Below are positions 36,346 to 43,344 of a stretch of 64,000 bases of DNA, piece after piece. The stretch's first letter is position 1. Every line of letters begins with the position of its first letter. The position numbers were made by a program, and so were the translations under genes. This stretch comes from an uncultured Siphonobacter sp. (lineage in GTDB: Bacteria > Bacteroidota > Bacteroidia > Cytophagales > Spirosomataceae): contig CAJYIW010000027.1 of the NCBI GenBank assembly GCA_913775095.1, positions 1 through 64,000 of the forward strand, given 5' to 3'. The notes below the pieces were generated by a model. The model was not told the origin of the DNA, did no database searches, and worked only from the letters and a program-made list of their open reading frames with translations.

Positions 36346-36921
36346 CTATTCGCCATTGGAGATCAACTCCGTATGGTTCATTCCGGCCCGGTGGGGGTAT
36401 TCGGCCATGACTTTGGTAACGGTTTTCTGGATGAGTTCATCCCGGTTTTTCCGACGGGCGTTGAGTTCGCCCTTCGCCCAGCCCTGCCAGATTAACTCGT
36501 TGTTTTTACCATCGACCAGGTTTACGATCAGCCGGTTTTCTTCGTAGTTACGCGAGCTAACGTTGTTGTTGGGGCCATACCACCACCAACCCCACATCGG
36601 AGCCATGTTGTTCGACTGGATTTGTTGCAGATTACGGGCATCCGTGTCAAACTTCACTACCAGATCCGCATTCTTTTCTACTTTCTTATACCCCCGGGCC
36701 TGCATTTCAGCGTCCAGTGCCTGACTGATGCGTTTCTGCATGAGCTGACTTCCCATCACCGGATCCGTATTTCCGTTCGTTACCGGAGCAATGGAGTAGG
36801 TGCGATACCTGGAGAAATTAGCCGTCCGGTCATAATCAGACCGGACCATGACGGATGGAGCACAGGCCGCCATCATTCCCATCACTACTACCGCACTGAA
36901 TACTTTCATTATCGTCTTCAT
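36346..36921 (-). CDS. DUF4136 domain-containing lipoprotein
   Basis: A 191-residue lipoprotein with lipobox MAAC and the DUF4136 pattern (SDYDRTANFSRYRTY, then ENRLIVNLVDGKNNELIWQGWAKG). It also has a tryptophan-rich MWGWWWYG segment. It is probably periplasmic or on the outer membrane. The function is unknown. It is monocistronic. Confidence 0.9.
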   Translation of the reverse strand: MKTIMKVFSAVVVMGMMAACAPSVMVRSDYDRTANFSRYRTYSIAPVTNGNTDPVMGSQLMQKRISQALDAEMQARGYKKVEKNADLVVKFDTDARNLQQIQSNNMAPMWGWWWYGPNNNVSSRNYEENRLIVNLVDGKNNELIWQGWAKGELNARRKNRDELIQKTVTKVMAEYPHRAGMNHTELISNGE

Positions 36922-37000
36922 ATATCTTAAAAAAACTGGCTTAAAACGGTTAGTACCCTACTTAATTAACCCTTCTCGGATTCATAAACAGAACACTTAA

Positions 37001-37043
37001 AAAACGATGGCTGTTCCCCCGAAATTGTCGAAGAAACAGCCAT
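37001..37043 (-). terminator. Terminator of the PLP enzyme gene
   Basis: On the minus strand AATGGCTGTT pairs with AACAGCCAT, then a run of six U residues (plus-strand A run 36999-37004). Confidence 0.7.
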
Positions 37044-37090
37044 TGCAGCCCGTAGGCCAGTATTTTAGGACTTATTAACAGTTCAGCACA

Positions 37091-38218
37091 TCAGGCCTGA
37101 GCCAGGGCCTGAGCCAGATCATCGATCAGATCCTGGGTATGCTCCAGACCTACCGATACCCGCAGCAATCCGTCGGGCGTCGGGCTATCGGGACCTTCAT
37201 AAATTTTCCGGGGTTCGATCAGACTTTCTACGCCGCCCAGACTGGTGGCCTGCGTAAATATCTTTAAAGCTCCGGCTACTTTTTTTGCTCCCGGCAATCC
37301 GCCCTTTACTTCGAAAGACAACATGCCGCCAAAGCCATTTTTCATTTGCGTTACCGCCAGCTCGTGCTGGGCATGACTGGGCAAACCGGGGTAATACACC
37401 CGCTCGACAGCCGGATGTTTTTCCAGCCACTGAGCAATGGGCAACGCACTGGCCGACTGCGTCTTTACCCGCAGGGGCATTGTCTGAATACCACGGGTAA
37501 TTAACCAGCAGTCAAAGGGAGAAGGTACGCCACCGGTAAGGTTCTGAATCTGACGAAGTTTTACGGCTAATTCATCCTCCCGGGCCAGTACCAGAGCACC
37601 GCCCAGCACGTCCGAATGCCCGCCAAAATACTTGGTGGTAGAGTGCATGACCACATCCGCCCCCAGGGCAATCGGGTTTTGTAAAACCGGCGTAGCCCAG
37701 GTATTATCTACGGCACAAAGGGCTCCGGCGGAATGGGCTAATGCTGATAACGCCGCTAAATCCGTGAGGTGCAGCAGCGGGTTACTGGGCGTTTCCAGCC
37801 AGAATAACTTTGTATTCGGACGAATGGCCTTTTCGACTTCCTCGACTTTCGAGGTATCCACCAGGCTAAATTCCAGTCCCCAGGGTTCAAAAACGTCTGC
37901 TAACAACCGCTGGGCGGCGTAATAGGCAAAAGGGGTAGTAATGACGTGATCGCCTGGTTTCATGGCCTGAAACAGAGCCGAAATGGCCGCCATGCCCGAA
38001 CCAAAAGCTAAGCCTACGGCTCCGCCTTCCAGAACGGCAATACCTTTCTCGAGTAAGTCACGGTTGGGGTTATTCCCCCGGGTATATAGAAAGCCGTTGG
38101 GCAGATTGCCTTCCGAATCACGTTCGTAGGTCGTCGTTAAATAAATGGGCGTGGTAACCGCCGAGGCATTGGCGTCATGAAAGCGGGTTACCTGTATGGC
38201 AAGAGTTTCGAGATTCAC
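37091..38218 (-). CDS. Cys/Met metabolism PLP-dependent enzyme (cystathionine gamma-synthase-like)
   Basis: A 375-residue fold-type I PLP enzyme of the trans-sulphuration family. Catalytic Lys196 is in VMHSTTKYFGGHSD. Other markers are TPIYLTTTY, YTRGNNPNR, GSGMAAISA and ETPSNPLL. Members include cystathionine gamma-synthase, gamma-lyase and O-acetylhomoserine sulfhydrylase, and the exact reaction cannot be fixed from sequence. The start is a GTG at 38218. It has a promoter and a long leader hairpin upstream (38251-38307). Confidence 0.88.
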   Translation of the reverse strand: MNLETLAIQVTRFHDANASAVTTPIYLTTTYERDSEGNLPNGFLYTRGNNPNRDLLEKGIAVLEGGAVGLAFGSGMAAISALFQAMKPGDHVITTPFAYYAAQRLLADVFEPWGLEFSLVDTSKVEEVEKAIRPNTKLFWLETPSNPLLHLTDLAALSALAHSAGALCAVDNTWATPVLQNPIALGADVVMHSTTKYFGGHSDVLGGALVLAREDELAVKLRQIQNLTGGVPSPFDCWLITRGIQTMPLRVKTQSASALPIAQWLEKHPAVERVYYPGLPSHAQHELAVTQMKNGFGGMLSFEVKGGLPGAKKVAGALKIFTQATSLGGVESLIEPRKIYEGPDSPTPDGLLRVSVGLEHTQDLIDDLAQALAQA

Positions 38219-38250
38219 AGCGAGGAAAAAGAGTTTGATCGGTTAGTACA

Positions 38251-38307
38251 GAACAGCAGTAGCAAGGAAGTCGGGCATGACTCCGTTACTACTGCTGAAC
38301 AAAGCTA
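38251..38307 (-). promoter_or_regulatory. Promoter and leader hairpin of the PLP enzyme gene
   Basis: On the minus strand TAGCTTTG (38307-38300) matches the -7 consensus. Directly below it, GTTCAGCAGTAGTAA pairs with TTGCTACTGCTGTTC, and the stem continues inward (GGAGTC with GACTTCC), giving about 17 bp around ATGCCC. It could be the terminator of the preceding gene or a regulatory leader. Confidence 0.6.
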
Positions 38308-38337
38308 GGGTCTTTTGAAAACGCCTGGCTTATGAAC

Positions 38338-39969
38338 TTAATTTTTTAGGATCACGAATTCTACCCGACGGTTTTGCTGCTTGCCTTCGGGCGTATCATT
38401 ACTGGCCACGGGACGACTTTCCCCAAAACCTTTCGCGACCACCCGGTTTTCGGGAATGCCCTTCGAAAGCAAATACGTCCGCACGGATTCGGCCCGGTCC
38501 TGTGATAATTTCTGGTTGGCCTCGTCGGTACCATCACTATCAGTATGACCGTCAATTTCAACGATCATGGCTTTCTGTTTATTCATTAGCTCCACTACCC
38601 GATTCAACTCCGGAAAGGATTCCGTTTGCAGCGTAGCTTTAGCGGTTTCGAAGAATACGTTATTGAGAGCTACTTTCGCTCCTTCTTCAATTTTAGTAAC
38701 GAGCAGATCCCGGTCATTTAATTCCAGATAACCGCCGTTTCCTAACTTACTCAGATCCAGGTTCTGGGCTTTTCCCACGTATCCGTCAATCTCGGGCCGA
38801 ATGCCGTATTTTTTTCCGTAAGGTAATACGATCTTGTATTCTCCGGTGTTCGGGTCAGGGGTGGCCGTTCCCAGCTCGGTTCCATCGGGTAAACTTTCAT
38901 AGATAATCCGGGCATTGGCGGGGACTTTTTTCGTTTTTGCATCGAGTAACTTACCCGTCAGCAACACAACGGAATTGGACTTTGCCGAAGGCTCCTGCGT
39001 CGGGACCTGTGCCGTCTGGACAACGGGGGGTTGCCCGGTACTTTCCGCAATGGTAGGCGGAACCTGAACGGGCGGGGGGGTCTGAGACTGGAATTTCACC
39101 CGAACGATATCGGCCTTGCCTTTTCCCGCCGTTGAAGTAACCAGATACGCCCATTCCCCCGAAGCAGGAATAGTAAAGTACGCGTCAAAGTCCGGCGTAT
39201 TGATTGAAGAGCCCAGGTTTTCGGGTTTACTCCAGCGTTTCCAGGTTTTATCCAGACGACGGGTCATCCAGATGTCATTGGAGCCTAAGCCGCCTTCCCG
39301 GTTACTCGAAAAATAAAGCGTTTCCCCATCGGCGGCCAGAAAAGGCGTGGTTTCATCTCCATTGGTATTCACATCATTCCCCAGCGATGCGGGTCTGGAC
39401 CACTTGCCATCCCGCCCCTGCAGGCTGACGTATAAATCAGAATCGCGGCTGTTTTTCTTTTCGGAGAAAGCCAGTAATAAGGTCTTGCCGTCATTGGCCA
39501 GGTATCCATACTGGTAATACCCTTTATTCATGCTTTCCAGACCGGGTATGTCCAGCTTCTTGGGCCGATCCCAGCCCATCGTGTTTTTCTTCATCGTAGC
39601 AAAGCCACGTATGCGTAAATCGTCTCCTTCCTTTTCTACCCAGTGCGTCAGAATCGTATTTCCATCCGGGGTAATGCTGTAAATAACGTTATGCTCTTCT
39701 CCATTGACGGGGCTGGGCATTCGGGTGGCGTTGGTCCATCGGAGCGGGGAAAGCATGGTTGACATCCATACATCCTGACTTCCCTTCTTTTGGGAAGCAT
39801 TATGAGGATGGTTAACCCGACTGAAATACAGGGTGCGGCCATCCGGAGAAATAACCGGCTGTATTTCGGCGGACTCTGAATTAACCGGGTCTCCCATGTT
39901 TTCAGGAGCCTGAGCCTGAGCGACCGTATGAAGGATGGAAAGGAAAAAGAAAGGAAAAAGACGTTTCAT
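38338..39969 (-). CDS. OmpA family protein with PD40 beta-propeller repeats
   Basis: A 543-residue secreted protein with a signal peptide ending in AQAQ. WD40-like PD40 repeats occupy about residues 30-290 (AEIQPVISPDGRTLYFSR, TPFLAADGETLYFSS). A Pro/Gln-rich linker and a Kre9/CarboxypepD-like domain follow. The OmpA peptidoglycan-binding domain (about 430-540) shows NVFFETAKATL, IDGHTDSDG, and SQDRAESVRTYL. It is probably a periplasmic or outer-membrane link to the cell wall. A similar domain order is seen in type IX-related and gliding-associated proteins of Bacteroidota, but no such role is claimed here. Confidence 0.9.
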   Translation of the reverse strand: MKRLFPFFFLSILHTVAQAQAPENMGDPVNSESAEIQPVISPDGRTLYFSRVNHPHNASQKKGSQDVWMSTMLSPLRWTNATRMPSPVNGEEHNVIYSITPDGNTILTHWVEKEGDDLRIRGFATMKKNTMGWDRPKKLDIPGLESMNKGYYQYGYLANDGKTLLLAFSEKKNSRDSDLYVSLQGRDGKWSRPASLGNDVNTNGDETTPFLAADGETLYFSSNREGGLGSNDIWMTRRLDKTWKRWSKPENLGSSINTPDFDAYFTIPASGEWAYLVTSTAGKGKADIVRVKFQSQTPPPVQVPPTIAESTGQPPVVQTAQVPTQEPSAKSNSVVLLTGKLLDAKTKKVPANARIIYESLPDGTELGTATPDPNTGEYKIVLPYGKKYGIRPEIDGYVGKAQNLDLSKLGNGGYLELNDRDLLVTKIEEGAKVALNNVFFETAKATLQTESFPELNRVVELMNKQKAMIVEIDGHTDSDGTDEANQKLSQDRAESVRTYLLSKGIPENRVVAKGFGESRPVASNDTPEGKQQNRRVEFVILKN

Positions 39970-40000
39970 TCGAAAGGAAAGGCTGGAGCAATCGGATTAG

Positions 40001-40008
40001 CAAACTTA
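40001..40008 (-). promoter_or_regulatory. Candidate -7 box of the OmpA-like gene
   Basis: Minus strand TAAGTTTG matches TAnnTTTG, about 32 bp before the start codon at 39969. Confidence 0.45.
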
Positions 40009-40043
40009 ACGAAGCATCCCCCGCTAAAGTATCGGTGTAGTGC

Positions 40044-40625
40044 TTAGATTTTCTTACGATCCACCCACTTTTCGGCCACAATTGGTTCATGCGTTTGCAT
40101 GAGGGCCATTAACTCTTCCAGTGATTCTGAAATTAGTAACAGATCGCGATTGGAATCCCTCAGAAAACCGGCCTCCACCATTCGGTCCATCATTGCAATC
40201 AGGGGATCGTAAAATCCGTTAATATTGAGCAAGCCTACGGGTTTCTTATGAATCTGTAACTGTTTCCAGGTCAGGATTTCGAACAATTCATCCATCGACC
40301 CGAATCCACCGGGCAGGGTTATGAACGCATCCGCCAGTTCAGCCATGTAAGCCTTGCGTTGATGCATGTTTTCGGTGACAATTAATTCGGTAATACCTTC
40401 GTGGCCTACCTCCCATTTTTTCAGAAAATCCGGGATCACCCCAATGACTTCTCCGCCAGCCGCCAGGGCCGCATCGGCAACGATGCCCATCAATCCCACA
40501 TTACCACCCCCGTACACCAGCGTCAATTGACGTTTGGCCAGGTAAGTGCCCAGTTCTATGGCGGCTTCCCGATAAACTAAATCCGAGCCCGCACTCGCTC
40601 CGCAAAACACTGCAACCTTTTTCAT
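40044..40625 (-). CDS. TIGR00730 Rossmann-fold protein (LOG family)
   Basis: A 193-residue protein of the LOG/lysine decarboxylase-like family. The nucleotide-binding motif PGGFGSMDE (105-113) and the upstream GGGNVGLMG and MHQRK motifs are conserved. Members hydrolyse cytokinin-riboside or AMP-type N6-modified nucleoside monophosphates to the free base and ribose phosphate. It follows the YCF48-like gene by 20 bp and likely shares its transcript. Bacterial role often unclear. Confidence 0.9.
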   Translation of the reverse strand: MKKVAVFCGASAGSDLVYREAAIELGTYLAKRQLTLVYGGGNVGLMGIVADAALAAGGEVIGVIPDFLKKWEVGHEGITELIVTENMHQRKAYMAELADAFITLPGGFGSMDELFEILTWKQLQIHKKPVGLLNINGFYDPLIAMMDRMVEAGFLRDSNRDLLLISESLEELMALMQTHEPIVAEKWVDRKKI

Positions 40626-40645
40626 ATACTTCTGATCTATTGAAC

Positions 40646-41764
40646 TTACTTTTCTGACTTCCGCGTTTTCCTGGTTGAGGTCTTTTTCTTATCTATCGTT
40701 CGAAATCCTTCAAATTTAGCGATGAGTCCTTTGGCCCCCACGGCCCAGCCGTCTTTTCCGGCAAAGCTAACGGCGTGGAAGGGTGAATCATCCAGTTTTT
40801 TCCAGCTTTTTCCGCCGTCCAGTGAATACCCCGTGCCGGATGGCCCCACGGTGATGAGTCGTTCCACAAGGGCAGTTCCCGTGATTTCACCGCTCATATT
40901 CCGGTATTCCTGTCGAAATACAGTAACGGCTTCTTTCAAGCCCGGCGGCGTAGTAGAGGGATGTAACTGCCAGGATTTGCCCCCGTCCTGGGTAGTGATG
41001 ACGTTTTGCGTAGAATCACTCACGTGGAGGTAATCCCCGCCCACGGCAATTCCCCGGAGACGATTGTAAAAATGAAGCCCAAAGATTCCTGATGTTTTTC
41101 CTGCCTCCAGAGGGGTTTCAGCTACTTCCCAGGAAGCTCCGTAATCTTTGGAACGAAACACGCGGGCAAACTTTGATCCTCCGGTACCGATCCAGGCCCA
41201 GCCTTTTCCGGCAATGGTCATGGACGTTCCGCTGGCGGCAAATGCCGCTTCTCCTTCCTGAATGAGCGGAAAATGATCGCGAGGTACTTCCTGCCAGTTT
41301 TTACCACCGTCCGTAGTGGTCAGCACGAAAAACTTTTTATCAATCGGATCGCCAAAGCAAATGCCGTGGTTTTTATCCCAGAATTCGATTCCGTCCAGAA
41401 AAGCTCCTTTCTGATGGGTCTGATACACCTGCTTCCAGGTTTTCCCGGCATCTTCGGTGCGGTACATGCGGGCCGCTCCTTTGTCGGCATCGCCGGCACT
41501 CATGGCAATGGCAACCTCGCTGTCGAAGGCATGGATATCCCGAAAATCCAGAGCCTCAGCCCCCGGAACGTGGTGAATTTGCCAGCTTTGCCCGCCGTCC
41601 TGCGTGCGTAAAACCTGTCCTTTCGTGCCTCCTACCCAGCACACGTGCGAAGAGATGGCACAGACTGCCCTGAAATGAGCGTCCGTCCCCGCAGGCTGCA
41701 CCTGCCACTGCCCCCGAACCGAGAAAGATAATACCAGAAAAAATAAAAGGACTTTGTTACCCAT
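40646..41764 (-). CDS. YCF48-like beta-propeller protein (exported)
   Basis: A 372-residue protein with a short signal peptide (LSFSVRGQ). It has repeated blades of the photosystem-II-assembly-factor YCF48/sialidase-like type, with an Asp-box-like TQDGGQSW, TEDAGKTW, TTDGGKNW and LDGGKSW series. The C-terminus is Lys-rich. In Bacteroidota such proteins are secreted or periplasmic and have no photosynthetic role. Ligand unknown. Confidence 0.88.
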   Translation of the reverse strand: MGNKVLLFFLVLSFSVRGQWQVQPAGTDAHFRAVCAISSHVCWVGGTKGQVLRTQDGGQSWQIHHVPGAEALDFRDIHAFDSEVAIAMSAGDADKGAARMYRTEDAGKTWKQVYQTHQKGAFLDGIEFWDKNHGICFGDPIDKKFFVLTTTDGGKNWQEVPRDHFPLIQEGEAAFAASGTSMTIAGKGWAWIGTGGSKFARVFRSKDYGASWEVAETPLEAGKTSGIFGLHFYNRLRGIAVGGDYLHVSDSTQNVITTQDGGKSWQLHPSTTPPGLKEAVTVFRQEYRNMSGEITGTALVERLITVGPSGTGYSLDGGKSWKKLDDSPFHAVSFAGKDGWAVGAKGLIAKFEGFRTIDKKKTSTRKTRKSEK

Positions 41765-41802
41765 GGATTGCTCTGAACGATGTTAGGTGTAAAAATAAAA
41801 AA

Positions 41803-41832
41803 TTCCCTTTCAAATTGCGTTTTGAAAGGGAA
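41803..41832 (-). terminator. Terminator downstream of the zinc-ribbon gene
   Basis: TTCCCTTTCAAA pairs with TTTGAAAGGGAA. On the minus strand the stem is followed by TTTTTTATTTTT. Confidence 0.75.
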
Positions 41833-41966
41833 AACGATCCACTACCCCCACGTCAGGCACGTCGGTTCAGGCTCTTTTCAGAAAAATCGCGGGTTAACTT
41901 AGCAAGGTTTTGGGGCGAAGTTCATCCCTCATTCGCCCGCCCTTCAGTATCCGAAGTACGTTACCC

Positions 41967-42158
41967 TCAATTCATCCTGGGATGCGTCTGTGGGGTTTTG
42001 TTACTGAGCTTCACAAAATACCGACGGCAACGCTCGCACTGATAGTAACGAGTATCCATAAAACACAGCAGGTAACGAACAGCTATGGGACGCGGCTGGC
42101 GTTCAATCGAGGTAGAGCGGCAGTAAGGGCACTGATGCCGGTAGGTGATGGGAAACAT
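41967..42158 (-). CDS. Small zinc-ribbon protein
   Basis: A 63-residue protein with two CxxC knuckles, CPYC (10-13) and CERC (41-44), with MDTRYYQ just before the second, a pattern expected of a zinc ribbon. The rest is basic. It has a downstream minus-strand terminator of its own. It is isolated between the YCF48-like and FtsZ-like genes. The function is unknown; RNA or DNA binding is possible. The open frames on the opposite strand look spurious. Confidence 0.6.
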   Translation of the reverse strand: MFPITYRHQCPYCRSTSIERQPRPIAVRYLLCFMDTRYYQCERCRRYFVKLSNKTPQTHPRMN

Positions 42159-42295
42159 AAAGCAGATAAATTAAGGAGTTTTGGGAATCGTAAGCGTTGT
42201 AAAACTAGAAAAAAGCTTATGAATAAATACCCAGGGGACCCCCTATTTTAATTGCAAAATCCGATAAACTACCATTCATCAATCAAATTGAACGA

Positions 42296-43300
42296 CTAGT
42301 TAATCTGCGTCCATTTGACCTCTTCCATTTCGATAAATCCACCCGCCAGAATATTGAGCTGAATCCTGTCTTCCAGACTATCATCCGTGACGAGGGCAAT
42401 TTTGAAAAGTTCAGCTCTTTTACCGATCAGTTGCGTTAAAGCCTGGACAATACTGCGGGTTTCGAGCATGGTCACGGGCTTTTGATTACTGCTTTTGATG
42501 GAAAGGAGAATGCGGCGGATGGGCTGAGCACGGTGCCCTTCAAAAGTGGTGTTAATCAATGCCAGACATTCATCCAGACGGGCAGATGACGAGGTATGTA
42601 ACTGCGTAAAAAAGGCCGGTCCGCTTTTACTCAATACGGACCGAACATCCTCCAGATCCGTATTGATTTCTTCGGACGTAATGACAATGTCCGGAATCAT
42701 CCGGGCCGCCCGCAGGAGTAAATCATCCGCAGCAGCGTAGAATTCAGTAATGGTTAAATCATCGGCAAAGGTTTTCTCCAGATGGTCCAGCGAAAAGGCC
42801 ATTACGGAGTCGCAATAAACCAGCAAATCTTTCAGACCCATTTCAGCCGCCTGAATGGTTCCATACCCTTCCGAAGAAAACGGCATGGTTACGCAGGCTA
42901 CGGTTAACAGGTCTTTTTGCCGGGCAATTTCCGCAATGATCGGAGCCGCTCCCGAACCGGTTCCGCCACCCAGGCCCGTGACCAGAATGACCGCCCGGGT
43001 AGATTCATCGAGCAGGGCCCGGATGGCCGGTTTTTGAGTAGATGCCCACTGCCGGACCTGCTGATCATTCAGGCCTGACCCCGCACCACTTGCTCCCAGC
43101 GGCAAGGCCCGGTCGTATCCTTCCAACATTGAAAAATCCGTATGGCAGGGAATCAGCTCTACGCCCGGTAAGCCCAGCGTAGCCAGCTTCCGTAACACCG
43201 AGCATCCCGCCCCTCCAATACCAATGATTTTGACTCCCGTAGTTGCCAAATTTGTACGTACGGCATCCTGTCGAGCTCCAATCGTCTGATCCACTTCCAC
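42296..43300 (-). CDS. FtsZ/tubulin-like GTPase, divergent paralogue
   Basis: A 334-residue protein with the tubulin/FtsZ GTPase fold. The N-terminal loop IIGIGGAGCSVL (about 25-36) resembles GxGGxGxN of FtsZ. The tubulin signature GGGTGSGAAP (111-120) and a VTMPFSSEG segment follow. The T7 catalytic loop NTDLEDV (Asn213, Asp215, Asp218) matches the NxDxxD of FtsZ. A C-terminal domain about 100 residues long follows, but no FtsZ-type C-terminal conserved peptide or long linker is seen. It is not in a division-gene cluster. It is probably able to polymerise with GTP hydrolysis, but its role is unknown. Confidence 0.85.
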   Translation of the reverse strand: MEVDQTIGARQDAVRTNLATTGVKIIGIGGAGCSVLRKLATLGLPGVELIPCHTDFSMLEGYDRALPLGASGAGSGLNDQQVRQWASTQKPAIRALLDESTRAVILVTGLGGGTGSGAAPIIAEIARQKDLLTVACVTMPFSSEGYGTIQAAEMGLKDLLVYCDSVMAFSLDHLEKTFADDLTITEFYAAADDLLLRAARMIPDIVITSEEINTDLEDVRSVLSKSGPAFFTQLHTSSSARLDECLALINTTFEGHRAQPIRRILLSIKSSNQKPVTMLETRSIVQALTQLIGKRAELFKIALVTDDSLEDRIQLNILAGGFIEMEEVKWTQIN

Positions 43301-43335
43301 GAATGTTTGTTTGCCGTAAATAACTTAATTTTTAT

Positions 43336-43343
43336 CAAAAATA
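43336..43343 (-). promoter_or_regulatory. Candidate -7 box of the FtsZ-like gene
   Basis: Minus strand TATTTTTG matches TAnnTTTG, about 36 bp before the start and just beyond the recQ stop, suggesting the gene is separately transcribed. Confidence 0.45.
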
Positions 43344-43344
43344 C

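Noticed and set aside
41910-42251. Plus-strand frames opposite the small zinc-ribbon gene
   Set aside because: They lack any motif, while the minus-strand frame has a paired CxxC pattern.
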